Shown one piece after another: positions 43,359-54,667 of a DNA stretch of 64,000 nucleotides; position 1 is the stretch's first letter; every line of letters begins with the position of its first letter. The stretch is taken from the NCBI GenBank assembly GCA_023362775.1, contig JALMGJ010000003.1:51562416-51626415 (forward strand), in the 5' to 3' direction. The notes beneath the pieces are model-generated. The model was not told the origin of the DNA. It did no database searches and saw nothing but the letters and a program-made list of their open reading frames with translations. A program made the position numbers and the translations under genes. The DNA is from Charina bottae (taxonomy: Eukaryota; Chordata; Lepidosauria; Squamata; Charinaidae).

Positions 43359-45627
43359 ATATCTCATTTAATATAACACTGCTGCCTAAGTTTCCTTTGC
43401 CTGTATTGCATTCTTCCTCTAGTCCTTTTGCACTACCATGTTTTATAAAATTTAATCCAGAATTTGGCCATAGTTTCCTTTTCTTTCAGTTCCTCTTCAT
43501 TTTCCCACCCCAGCATCACCAGTGCGGTTACAGTACTGATATACTCATTGAAAGAGTTCCAGATGCATAGCAGATGCCAGAAACAAGGTTTTTTCCACCT
43601 TATTGTACCTCTGCTTATGGAAGAATGCACATTCACATGCATGTTTTCCAGTTGAAGAGGTTGACTTCCTGCCATTACTCCTGCTTTCCAGTTCATGAAT
43701 TGCAAACTGCAGCAGTGTGACTGATGTTACAGGGCTATGCTGAGACTTCAAGAGATGCAGACATGTCAACACTCCAGTAATAAAGCTCAGAGGGCAGAAC
43801 CCTAATATATTCAGTATACTCTACAATGTTTGGAAATGTAACCCAAAACATCAGAATAGTACAGATGTCATAATGTGTTGTTTTTGTTTTGGAAATCAAA
43901 CCAGATAATTTGGAATCCCAAAGACTATAAAAAGGTTTGGATGAGAAGAATTTAAGAAGCATATTAATGATGATATTGTTAATATGGTTTCTCTGAGTAT
44001 ACAACACAGACATAATAGCTTTCTAAATATCTAACTAAGGGCCCCAACTCTACCACAAGACTACAAGATGCAAAATTTGTACTGCCCCGATATTAGCCAC
44101 GTTCTGAGCACTAGAACAGCTTTCCTTTCATGGGCACTTCCAAATTGATTCTTTCCTTCCCCTTTTTATGGCAGAATTATGTGATATGCCATGCAGAAGG
44201 TTGGATAGGAAAGAAACAGAATCTGTAATGGTTTCTTTAGAAGGATGTTGGATGAAGCCAAAAAGCAACCATAGATTTGCATTTCTTAAAAAAAAAGGGG
44301 GGGGTTGGAATTCTTTCCCAATCAAGGAAGGGTCAGTTTGACAATTTTTAACATACCTGCCAGCAACAGGGTGCTGCAAGGAGAGTTGTATGCTTCCTTT
44401 TTTAATAGGGAAGCTGGAGAAACCATAGTTGTAATTCTGTAGACTGAGAAGAAACTATAACAACTGAAATATGATTACAAGGTTAGTCTGGCTGACCATT
44501 TTAGCTGCATTCATTCATCAGGGATTTATTGTATTCAATTAAACCATGTAAGACTTTCCTCTATTTCAGATCCAAAATATGGGATATGTTGGGGGAACAT
44601 CTAGTTCCACTTTTGCTCCCTTCAGAAATTCCAACATATGTGTCAACACAGAAGAAGGCAACAGCACAGCTAAATCCATATATGAAACTATCCTTCCTGA
44701 GATGGTTTGCTTAAGAATAATTTGGTGCCTGACTTGTGGTTTGCCATAGTTTGATAAACAGCAGTAGCAGCAACAGCAGCAAAACACTTCTTATCAGGTG
44801 ATCAGGGAAAAAAAAGTCTGTCTTGATACAAAAAAATATTGTAAAATATGAAGACTAAGTGTCTGGAAAATCCATACAGCAGTCCAGAAATACATTTGGG
44901 AATGAAAAGTTATTTATTACCAAGCACTAATAAGTATGGGAGGAACAGTGTAGTTTACTTTGTTTCTCTATATATTGTTTCTAGATGTCACATCCTTAAT
45001 ATTCCAAGGGATGGCCTTGATTTCTCAAACCCTCATTTTGTCTCCAATGAAAAATACTGAGGGACTATGAAGTCATATAAAAGTTCCACCTGATCTGTGA
45101 TGGTTGGTATTTATCAGGGACGGACAGACATGTATCTTTGATTTAGCTCTTAAGTGTCATAATTGGGCTTGAAGCTATTGCAAAATTGACAGAATTTCAA
45201 AAACATGAAGGATAAATTCATTTTGACTGACATATTAATCTGAGAAATATAAATTACGTTGGTTTGTTTAAAAATTCAGAGTGAACAGCATTTCTAGAGC
45301 AGCCCAAATTAAAGTTAAATATAAGGCTAAATTATGCTTTCATCACAAACCGAAACAAGTAAAATAAAAACTAAATAGAAAACCAAACTGTTGCATCAAA
45401 TTGGATAGACGTTACAGAAGGAAACATAAGAAGCGTAGCTATCTTGTGATCCCTGTCTGAAGTCTCATGAAAGATATGAATGGATTTGTCTGTTTCATTC
45501 CTTTGTGAGTTCACTAAACCCTCAATCATGGTGCTCCTAAACTATAGTTTAACTATCATAATTGCTACAATTAAACAAAAGCATGTGTACTTTGCTCCAG
45601 CTTTCAGTTCTCTTAGTTTCTTTAGAT
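43359..45627. other. Unassigned stretch
   Basis: A short G-run at about 44,297-44,305. No gene or bounded element recognised. Confidence 0.35.
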
Positions 45628-46762
45628 CAGGGGTTTTCAAACTTTTTCAGGCCGTGGAACCTGTTAGTTAAAAACATCAACAATAACACCAGAATTCCTG
45701 ATCAAGAGGCAAAGCTGTAGTGATAGAAAATAGCCTGTGTTTGTGTGAGCCTTTTTGTTTTTTCGCCCTTAGCTTCTCACAGAATCCATAAGTTCTCATG
45801 AAGTAGGGTGACCATACATACCGTTTTAAACGGGACAGTACCGTTTTTTACACATTTCCTGACCGTCCCGTCGTTTTAATATAAATGTCAATTTTGTCCT
45901 GTTTTTTTTAAAAAAATTAGCAAAATGTCAGGCATTGCAAGATTGATTCATCCAAGATGCAATTATCATTAAAAAAAAGTGCTTGATTGAGGTACCTGAT
46001 GTTGGGTGAGACTAGAGAGGGGCAAGGAAGGTGGAAAGAGAGAGAGAGAGAGGGAGACAGAGAGAGATGGGGAGAGAGATCTTTGCCACTGCCTCTGCTC
46101 TGCTCTTAGCTGGTCGCTCTCTGCTCTCTGTTTGTTTTATTAAAATGCATTCGGGATGTGATCCCACCCCTTTTTTTAAAGAGTGAAACTGATTATTTCT
46201 CCAGCTTGGTAAGAGAGATTATTTTGTTTGGGATTGTGGGAGAGAGAGAAAGAGGGAGAAAAAAAAGCAGGAGGAGGAGGGAAGGCAGAAGGAAGAGAAG
46301 CCTCACCGGGTGTGGAGTTTTTGAATCCTCCCTTCCCTGCCTCTCTTCTCTCCCCCCTCCCCTCCTTCCTGCGATCCGTGATGTTACAGAGCCCGGGAGC
46401 TGTGCTTTCCCCATTCGCCTCCTGTCAAATACAGTCCCCCTCTACGTCTACCTAAATTTTTGTATGAGTTCTGTCACTGAAGAATAATTGTTAGCTCAAT
46501 ATGTTCATGTAATAAAACTTTTTCATTTTAATGAAAACAAAAATATTTTTATATATACAGTAATCTGTTTAAGGACCAGCAAATGGATCTTAAAAACTCT
46601 TTAAAACTTTTTTTATCATCTTACTTTTTCATGAATATGGAATATTACATAAGTTTAACCCCGTCCCATTTTTGCCATCCCAATGTCCCGTTTTTGTCTC
46701 AAGGAAATATGGTCAGCCTATCATGAAGGATTCTATGGAACACAATTTGAAAAAAAAAGCTG
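45628..46762. mobile_element. hAT MITE, family E (CAGGGGTTTTCAAAC end), host of a nested hAT
   Basis: The left end is CAGGGGTTTTCAAAC, the right end TTTGAAAAAAAAAGCTG. A perfect 8-bp TSD, CTTTAGAT, lies at 45,620-45,627 and 46,763-46,770. Without the nested 45,804-46,720 insertion and one TSD copy the element is about 210 bp. GATTCTATGGAACACAATTT before the right end mirrors GGCCGTGGAACC at the left. Confidence 0.88.
45804..46720. mobile_element. hAT MITE, family C, nested in family E
   Basis: TAGGGTGACCATAC and ATATGGTCAGCCTA ends with a perfect 8-bp TSD, TCATGAAG (45,796-45,803 and 46,721-46,728). The interior has short inverted CCGTTTTAAACGGGACAGTA-type phrases near the left end, a (GA)n tract (about 46,038-46,066) and a purine-rich centre. 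No transposase. Confidence 0.92.
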
Positions 46763-46770
46763 CTTTAGAT

Positions 46771-47463
46771 TATTTCCTCTCTGCTGTCACAGATACATAC
46801 TTCTACTATATATTGATTAACAGTGGAAAAATCAGTATATAAAATATAAATACAATGGTATCAACATTCTTATGTGCAGTGTTTTACAAATATATACTTT
46901 TATGTTTTGGCAAAAGTCATGCATTAAAAAGGCCATCTTTTCCAGCTGTTGCCAGTTAATGTACCCTGTTACCATCCAAGAACAGGAAAAGGCCTTACCT
47001 TGGATAGTTCGGGGGAGTGGGTGGGGAAGATGTGTCAGAGCAGGCTCACTATCACAGGAGAGGCATTAAAACATCTTTGTAAATGTTGCATGAAGCATAG
47101 TATCTGTTAAAGACCATTTGGCTTGTTGTTTTACAGTAAGAAGTCTGGCTTTAATAAGCTACATACTGATGCAATTTGGAATGTCAGCTTGCTGGCCAGG
47201 TGGAATTAGCGAATGATCACAAACTGTTGGATTCTTAAACACAACAGCAATGAAGCTCCTATAAGCTCAGGATGTAAAAACAAAAACAAAGTTGGGGCAT
47301 TAACTATTCCCACTTTCCTGGCTCCCTGATCTGACCTGACATCTCCACATTAGAGATGGTCAATTATTATCTCTAGCTTATCCCGTCATAAAACATCTAG
47401 GCAAGACTGATCATCCATTTTCTGATCACCCATTTTTTCCCAAAAGATCTATTTAATGATTCA
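46771..47463. other. Unassigned stretch
   Basis: Nothing recognised. Confidence 0.35.
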
Positions 47464-47760
47464 ACACTCAGTCTTTATTACAGTCATAGACCAGTACCAA
47501 TAGGATAATAAAAGCAATAAAAAAAGTAAAACCAGTGAGAATGATGGATCCCATCTGCCCACCAAGTCAGTTAAAGTGTGCTGACAGTACCAGGCCTGTA
47601 TATACAACTGTGGGCTAAAATACTAAAATCAGTCACACTGATGATGTTACCTAGTTGGGTAATGAAATGTCTGCAAGCAAATAACCAAGCTCAGAGAGTA
47701 CCAAGAACTCCACAGTCCAACTCTGAGCTACAGATATTCTCTGCTATTGGAACTTCATAT
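47464..47760 (+). mobile_element. Penelope-like element 3' tail (family 1)
   Basis: GATGTTACCTAGTTGGGTAA, then GAAATGTCTGCAAGC and CTCAGAGAGTACCAAGAACT, match the family-1 tail at 17,271-17,345 and the PLE end at 62,520-62,610. Left boundary not resolved; no TSD identified. Confidence 0.7.
47633..47680 (+). ncRNA. Hammerhead-ribozyme-like motif, PLE family 1 variant
   Basis: CTGATGA (47,638-47,644), stem II TTACC/GGTAA, GAAA, TGTC. Stem II differs from the copies at 16.8 and 17.3 kb (TTGCC/GGCAA) by a compensated base-pair change. Helix I is weakened (ACA against TGC). Confidence 0.5.
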
Positions 47761-48624
47761 CTCTATAGAACGGACAGTGAAGGATGACATGTTCTCGAGT
47801 TTATACCTCTCTTATACCTTTAAAATGCATTGCATTGTCGCAGGGGCAAAGCCATCCGTCGCTTTTTATACTTGACCTCCAGGACAGATATATTTAATGA
47901 AAAATGTATAAACAACTCTGTATAATGTGAAATTTTCAGTCAGTTGTATGTTACTTCATACATCAGTATAAAAATAGTGCATGAAGAAAAAATACCAGTT
48001 TTCATACAATCCATTTCCCAAAGGAAATGAGAATTCCAGTGAAATTTTTATCGGTAGTATATAATGTCCTTGCTCTGATTTCACCTGGCCCATTGTGGAG
48101 TCTTCTTTTTTACTGTTGCCCTCTTGATTGTGCATGATTCAGTGAAATCCCAAAGAATGACACTGCAAGGGAACTTCTCTCATTGGGTGTTTTAAAATTG
48201 GGAATTGTGAGCAGTCAGCCATAGCACCCTCCACCATCTCCATCAACAAAGTAAAGTAAAAAGCCCTACTGAGTGAAATCCAGAAGAAATTCTCAAGTAA
48301 CCTAAAAATAAAATAGAAATATAGAAGCCTCTTTTGTGGGAGAAGTAAATGTTTAGGACATTGCAGGGCAGATTTCACTATTAATTAAAAAATTACACTT
48401 TTGCAGAAATCAAGCATAGAATTTTGTTCCATTTGTTTGCCAAGTGGCTGAATAACAAATTTCAGCCCATGAAAAAATGTGGCTATTAAGTCTTGCTTTA
48501 AAAATATGTACACAATGTCAATCTCAATTCAACCTCCAGACAGAAGGAGATTTTTGATTTGGGGAAGAAGGGACCTTGGGTTACTGATTACTTTGCAAAT
48601 TATTCTGAGAATTTTCTTCAACTT
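47761..48624. other. Unassigned stretch
   Basis: Nothing recognised. Confidence 0.35.
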
Positions 48625-49085
48625 TAATTAATTTTATTAATTAATTTATTTATCATATTTACATGGCTGCCCATCTCACAAAACGTGACTCTGGGTGGGG
48701 TACAATAAAAAAACCATAAAACTAACAATATTAAACATTCCACAATTAAAACATTAATATTATGATTAAAAGGCTAGGAAAGAAAATTAGATTTTACAAA
48801 CAATGTAGCCACCTCATTAAATCATCATTTCCTTGAGTCCCCCAAGCCTGTTGACACAGCCAAGTTTTGAGAGACTTCCGGAAGGACATCAAGGATGGTG
48901 CCAGTCTCACTCAGAGGGGATGATGTTCCACAGGGTGGGTGCCATGGCAGAAAAGGTCTGTCTCCTGGGTCCCACCAGGTGTAGCTCCTTGGGAGATGGC
49001 ACCCACATCATACCTCTTCTGCCGGACCTGCATGATTTACGTTGCTCATATGCAGAGTTTATTTCAGAAAAATTTGATCTCCAGA
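48625..49085 (-). pseudogene. L2/CR1-group LINE 3' end
   Basis: Minus-strand translation contains SGRRGMMWVPSPKELHLVGP and RRQTFSAMAPTLWNIIPSE, matching the C-terminal block at 24,590-24,680 and 25,300-25,395. The 3' UTR has CACCCAGAGTCACGTTTTG. Frames are broken. Confidence 0.8.
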
Positions 49086-49291
49086 AATGATTAGGCAACA
49101 TTATGTAAGATATATTCAATACAAGTTGAAGATAATGAAGGGACAGAAATAAGTATACCAGAGCAGCAGAAGTGACTGTGATGAAGTTGGTCTACTCCCT
49201 GCCTGGCCCTTTGGCTGGATTCTTCCATTGCTTTTTCTAGGAAAGAGATCTGTATCATCAGAGGCAGGCAACCTTTTGCAGGTAGTAGCTG

Positions 49292-49619
49292 CAAAGCGTG
49301 GTGGCTCAGTGGGTAAGATGCCAGGCTTGTAGATCGCAAGTTCGGAGGTTCGAATCCCTAGCCCTGCGTGCGGAGTGAGCTCCTGCACTAGCTCCAGCTC
49401 TTGCCAACCTAGCAATTCGAAAGCATGCAAATGCAAGTAGATGAATAGGTACCACTTCGGTGGGAAGGTAGCAGCGTTCTGCGCGTGTCATGCGGCCACA
49501 TGACCGTCGAAGCGTCTTCGGACAACGCTGGCTCTTCGGCTAACAAATGGAGATGAGCACCGGCCCCTGGAGTCAGACACGACTGCACAAATGTGCAGGG
49601 GGTACCTTTACCTTTTTTT
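49292..49619 (+). mobile_element. Sauria SINE, full length
   Basis: tRNA-like head with A-box TGGCTCAGTGGGTAAGA and B-box GGTTCGAATCC (49,347-49,357). Conserved body (CTAGCAATTCGAAAGCATGC, AACAAATGGAGATGAGCACC) and the BovB-like 3' end CAGACACGACTG. A short TSD TAGCTG lies at 49,286-49,291 and 49,620-49,625. The promoter boxes are intact, so polymerase III transcription is plausible. Its reverse transcriptase partner would be BovB. Confidence 0.94.
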
Positions 49620-49625
49620 TAGCTG

Positions 49626-50519
49626 AACTTTTCCTTCTTAATTTTTTTCCAGCCTCTAAGGGGGTCATGGGCCATAATGGTGATGTGGTGATGTCACCAG
49701 AAAGACAGGGACTGAAAAGCTTGTCCCCCCCCCCTTTTTTTTTTTTTGGAGGGAGGAAAGTTAAGCAAAATAGCTGTCCTAACTCACAACAGCTGCTTAA
49801 TGCTTCTATTTTGCCTCTTATTCAAAGAACAAAAGAAAAATTGCAGCACAATTAAGGCAGGGGAATAGTGGCCAGCAAAAAGTGACTGGGAGACTGCCTA
49901 CAGCCATTCTTTAATTATTGGATTTTCTTCCTATTTACTTTCTCCCTATTTTCAGTGTGTATCTGTGGAAGAACTGCAGCTTTCATATTGCCACCGATTC
50001 TTTCAAATGCTGTGGTTGTAGTTTTATCCATTGTGTTGAAATGATCAAATTGTACATACTGTGAAGAAAGACTTGGGTTCAACTCATAACGATTTAGATA
50101 AACTTTAGTAAACACACCAGAGGAATGTTCTTGAGTTTTAGGGTTCTTTTTTTAAAATAGTAAAATATAAAACTCCACTGATTGACTGCATTCCCACCCA
50201 CCACAGGCACTTGCTATTTGTTCTCCATTAACACTCAAGTTGCAATTATACTTAATACTTTGATCCAACTTTTTTAAAAAAGCACTCAACATTTTTTCTG
50301 GCCTACTTCATGCCTATATTTGGTTAAAAATGGTTCTTCATAATGGAATGATTGCCAAATACTTACAGATTCTTCTTTGCTAATGGGCATCTTGGAAAAA
50401 GATTACAACCATTGTTTAAACAATTGAGATATTTCATGTTAACTATTTTATAATGTATAAAAATGATAGGGCCTTTTAATTGGAGGATGGCAGAGCTGGA
50501 TTTAACACATGGCTTCTGA
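49626..50519. other. Unassigned stretch
   Basis: C-run followed by T-run at about 49,725-49,746. Nothing else recognised. Confidence 0.35.
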
Positions 50520-51425
50520 ACAAAGTACTTTGCCATTTCTCTTAGTTCATTAAGTTTGGATGAAAAGGTAGATGGGATTTCTATCAAATTTGCGAACGAT
50601 ACAAAACTGGATGGGGTAACTAATACTTTAGAAGACCAAAACAACATTGAAAGTGATATTGATAGGTTGAAGAAATGAGTTGAAAGCAACAGAATGGAAT
50701 TTTATAGAGACAAGTGCAATGTTTTTCATTTAGAAACAAAAATAAAAGGCACAGATATAGGGTGGGGTATATCTGGCTTGGTATGTAACAGAAAGAATAT
50801 GGTATAATAACTGATAGCAGTTTGAATATGAGCAGTAGTGTGACATGGAGCAAATAAGGCAAACACAGTTTTAGGCCAAATCAACAGATATATGATTTCC
50901 AAATCATGGGAAGTAATAATTCTACTCTATTCTGCTTTGATCAAACCCCAGCTCAAATGCTGTGTCCACTCTTGCAGACTGCACTTTAAGAAGGATTCAG
51001 AGAAATTGTAACTGATTCTGAGAAGTTTAATGAAGATGTTCAAGGGACTAGAAACTAAATCCTATAGAAAGAGATTGAAAGCCAAGGAGAGATATATCTC
51101 TTCAAATATCCAACCAGATTGGGGAACTGAATAAATTCCATAAATAAAAAAGGCATGACAGCATAGAAAAAGGTCAAGACTTATTCCCTGTCATTCCTGA
51201 AGGCAGAACATAGAATAATAGTTTTAAGTTACAGGATGGCTGAGTTGGACCGAATGTTAGAAAAAAGCATGCTAATAGCAGGAACAATTAAATAACGGAA
51301 CCGATTACTGTACCTAGACATGCAGTGGGCTCTCTTTGGTTGGAAGTGTTCAGATTTTGCCTAGATAACCACTTAATTGGGATGCTTTAATTTGTATTCA
51401 TGTGCTTGGACTTGATGGCCTAAAG
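50520..51425 (+). pseudogene. CR1 LINE, RT C-terminal part, interrupted by hAT
   Basis: KFANDTKLDGVTN occupies the RT motif-C region of CR1 (normally FADDTKL; here the first Asp of the DD pair is Asn). It continues EDQNNIESDIDRLKK, then a stop where Trp is expected. The 3' part continues beyond the hAT insertion to the CR1-type end CTCTATGATTCTATG (52,763-52,778). Non-functional. Confidence 0.85.
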
Positions 51426-51690
51426 CAAGGGTCGGAAATGGCGGCTCGCGAGCCAGATGCGGCTCTTTGGCCCCTTGAGTGTGGCTCTTCCGCAGCTGAA
51501 CTCACCCCCGCCCCTTCCACGTGATAGGCCCCCGCCCGCAAACCCCGCCCCCTGGCTCTCGCACTGAGCGAGGCCCGGCGCGGCAGGGAGGCAGCGCCAT
51601 CTCCAGCCGCAGCAGCCCCTGCGCGGAGAGAGGCAAGCAGGCAGATAAGCGGGCAGGCCTCGTTTCCCGCCCCCATCATCATCTTCGCTC

Positions 51691-52345
51691 AACGTGGGCG
51701 GGCGGAAGCAGCCGAGGGGGGCGGGCCCGGCGGCGGAGGCCAGGGCTGCCCGCTTACCTGCCTGCCTGCCTTTCTCCGCGAGGCCCCCGATCCGGCTTGG
51801 ACCCTGGGAAGGCAGCGGAGGGCCTCGCGGAGGGAGGCAAGCAGGCAGGTAAGCGGGCAGGCCTCGTTTCCCACCCTCCATCGTCTTCTTTCTTCAACGC
51901 GGGCGGGCGGAAGCGGCCGAGGGGGGCGGGCCCGGCGGCGGAGGCCAGGACTGCCCGCTTACCTGCCTGCCTGCCTTTCTCCGCGAGGCCCCCGATCCGG
52001 CTTGGACCCCGGGAAGGCAGCGGAGGGCCTCGCGGAGGGAGGCAAGCAGGCAGGTAAGCGGGCAGGCCTCGTTTCCCACCCTCCATCGTCTTCTTTCTTC
52101 AACGCGGGCGGGCGGAAGCGGCCGAGGGGGGTGGGCCCGGCGGCGGAGGCCAGGGCTGCCCGCTTACCTGCCTGCCTGCTTCTCTCCGCGAGGCCCCTGA
52201 TCTGGCTTGGACCCCGGGAAGGCAGCGGGGGGCCTCGCGGAGGGAGGCAAGCAGGCAGGTAAGCGGGCAGGCCTCGTTTCCCACCCTCCATCGTCTTCTT
52301 TCTTCAACGCGGGCGGGCGGAAGCGGCCGAGGGGGGGGGGCAGGC
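51691..52345. repeat. 205-bp tandem repeat with internal hairpins and splice-donor-like sites
   Basis: Copies begin at 51,691, 51,896, 52,101 and (partial) 52,306, exactly 205 bp apart. Each unit holds an inverted repeat (CCCGCTTACCTGCCTGC and its inverse GCAGGCAGGTAAGCGGG), creating CAG|GTAAGC donor-like sites on both strands. Units are nearly identical. Confidence 0.93.
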
Positions 52346-52353
52346 GGCGACGA

Positions 52354-52440
52354 CAAGCGGCGCGCTTCAGGCTTTCAGCGCTGGAAGGCGGCCTCCTTCC
52401 AGCGCTGAAAGCCTGAAGCGTGTCGTTTGTCGTCGCCGCC
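52354..52440. repeat. Long perfect hairpin
   Basis: The phrase CAGGCTTTCAGCGCTGGAAG meets its inverse CTTCCAGCGCTGAAAGCCTG with a 6-bp spacer. The flanking CGACGACAAGCGG / TCGTTTGTCGTCG extends the stem imperfectly. Confidence 0.9.
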
Positions 52441-52519
52441 CCCCCCCCCACGGCCGCTCTTCGCCACAGATCCCGCCGGAGCTGATCTCCCTGGACCCAG
52501 GGCAGCTGGGCCGGGTGGA

Positions 52520-52672
52520 CGCCCTCTCCCACCCGCAAACCCCGCCCCCTTCCACGTGATTGGCCCCCGCCCGCAAACCTCGCCCCCTTCCATGCGAATG
52601 GCCCCCGCCCGCAAACCCCGCCCCCTTCCACGTGATTGGCCCCTGCCCGCAAACCCCGCCCCCTGGCTCTCT
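52520..52672. repeat. 38-bp minisatellite with GC box, CCAAT box and E-box
   Basis: About three and a half units of GCCCGCAAACCCCGCCCCCT followed by TCCACGTGATTGGCCCC. Inverted relative to 28,717-28,885. One unit also lies near the left end of the element (51,511-51,555). Confidence 0.88.
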
Positions 52673-52737
52673 AGCATTTCAAAATGTGCACGAGCATGTC
52701 AAAATGGCTCCCGGCATAAAAAGTTTGCCGACCCCTG

Positions 52738-52790
52738 GCCTAAAGGGTCCCTCACCCTTCCAGCTCTATGATTCTATGTAACAGTGAAAA
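52738..52790 (+). mobile_element. CR1 3' terminus (continuation)
   Basis: Resumes the CR1 element after the hAT insertion, ending CCAGCTCTATGATTCTATGT, the CR1-type 3' terminal repeat. Confidence 0.8.
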
Positions 52791-52970
52791 GAACCCATCT
52801 GTTATTTTCTTATAATATTTAAGATAGTCAAATGAAACTGCATCAAGTATATGATAAATCTGTGGAATCTGCTGGCACAACATGTCTTTCAGATAGGCTT
52901 CTACCTTAGACAACCCTGAAAGAAGATTAGACAAATTAATAGATACAGTAAGTACAGTATATCAATGACC

Positions 52971-53279
52971 GGGGCACGATGGCTCAGCGGGTAAGACACC
53001 AGGCTTGTCGATTGGAAGATCGCAAGTTCGGAGGTTCGAGACCTGGGCGCCACATGATGGAGTGAGCTCCTGCACTCGCCCCAGCTCTTGCCAACCTAGC
53101 AATTCAAAAGCATGCAAATGCAAGTAGATGAATAGGTACCACTTTGGTGGGACGGTAACAGCATTCCACGTGCGTCATGCCAGCCACATGACAACGCTGG
53201 CTCTTTGGCTAACAAATGGAGATGAGTACTGGCCCCTAGAGTCGGACATGACTGTACGGGGAAAACCTTTACCTCTACC
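52971..53279 (+). mobile_element. Sauria SINE, full length
   Basis: Head with A-box TGGCTCAGCGGGTAAGA and B-box GGTTCGAGACC (53,031-53,041), complete body and BovB-like 3' end GAGTCGGACATGACTG. A perfect 13-bp TSD, TATATCAATGACC, lies at 52,958-52,970 and 53,280-53,292. The B-box has one change from the usual GGTTCGAATCC. Confidence 0.96.
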
Positions 53280-53292
53280 TATATCAATGACC

Positions 53293-54381
53293 ACTAAACA
53301 CGAAGATGCCCTTTTTCAGGTTCAAAAGTCATATCCACAATACCAGTTGCTGGAGGGCAACAATACAAGAAGCTCCTCAGAGACACCTGGAAGGAACTGG
53401 ATGTTGCATTAAATCCAAACCCAATCCATCAAATGTGTTGGGACCGACTCCCAGAATTCTCAGCCACCATTGCCTGCAGCTAAGCTGCCAGGGATATTGA
53501 AGGTCCAGCATTTTTGGTGGCCACCAGATTGGAGAAGACTGCATCTGATTCACATTTTGTCTTAGCCAGCAGACTTCTTCAATTTATTGTTCTAGAGTAA
53601 GGTGGGAGTTTGCCCTCATGAGCCAAATACAGGCTGGGGAGTTTTCCACCAAACCCACAATCTACATTTTTCACTCTGCACTCCCCCTCCTTAAAGCCTC
53701 CCACCAAATGGGCTTGTTTTTTTGCCAAGAACGACATGATCATACATCATTGCTTTATGTTAACCCAACCCTCTATTTTACCTACTGTTTCTCTAAAAAC
53801 AATTCCTGAAACTGGACTGAAGCAAATGACAGGGAAAGGGGAGGGAAGAATTATGAGGATAGAAAGGGTCAGGCTTCCTTCTTTCCTTATACACTATGGA
53901 ATGAGAGAGTTCCAAGTTTGGACTCAGAGCATTGTAACTCACAGGGTTCATTATTTTAAAAAACAAACCTCCCATGATTTTCAATCGGACAAAGTTGTAG
54001 TTTATTTTGACTAGATGCTTAGTCCTTAGGGTTCCAAGGACCAAAAATACAATAGGGCGGAAGGTATGTAAGTTTTTAAAATTCTAAGATGATTCCAATG
54101 GCCTTACAGACGGTATATACTGTAACAGGGCCACACAAAGCATCCAGAAGAGGGGCTTGGCAGCTGCTCTGTTTGGGAAGTGAAATCCTTTGCAAGGCTT
54201 GTGCAGCTGTTCTGAAAGCTGTTTCCAGTGGTCTGCACAACACACGTTTGGGTATGTGCTGATGCTTCTGCTAGGACATCCAGTGAAGCAAAGGAGCTGT
54301 GCATGCAAGCAGTTGGGGGCAGTTTCTGAAGTAGCTAAGTGTGCCTTGCAAAGGGCACGACAACTTTAACACTTTGAAGTT
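53293..54381. other. Unassigned stretch
   Basis: No gene or bounded element recognised. Confidence 0.35.
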
Positions 54382-54667
54382 AGTTAGTTTATTTCATTTC
54401 GGTCAATGACCAGCAAAATTTAAAAGAAAAAGAGACAAAGTACAATCAGAAGATACGATGATAAACAACAAACGTAACAAAATATATCAGATAATAATAC
54501 AGCATTCACTCTGCTATTACTGTGTTAATACATTTGTTATCATTATGGGGTAAGCCTAGAACATTAGAAGTTATACAATAAGAAATTATAACAGAAAAGT
54601 GAAATTGTATATCCCCTGACAAATGATCAATTAAAATATTTCAATTCAAAAATATACATTTAAAATA
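54382..54667 (-). mobile_element. LINE 3' UTR (part interrupted by Tc1)
   Basis: Starts TTATTTCATTTCGGTCAATG, a LINE 3'-end phrase in squamates (read inverted), and continues, across the Tc1 insertion, into the coding remnant at 56,244-56,600. Confidence 0.55.

Larger units (their letters stand above)
51426..52737. mobile_element. GC-rich non-autonomous hAT element (family D)
   Basis: Left end CAAGGGTCGGAAATGGCGGC, with GCGGCTCTTTGGCC following. Right end AAAAGTTTGCCGACCCCTG. A perfect 8-bp TSD, GCCTAAAG, lies at 51,418-51,425 and 52,738-52,745. The interior is CpG-rich. It has a 205-bp tandem repeat, a long hairpin and CCAAT/GC-box units at both ends. No transposase frame; long ORFs on both strands reflect repeat periodicity and base composition. 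Confidence 0.93.

Noticed and set aside
51420..52652. Overlapping Ala/Arg/Pro-rich ORFs on both strands
   Set aside because: Products of the 205-bp tandem repeat and high GC content inside a hAT element; near-identical peptides recur every 205 bp.
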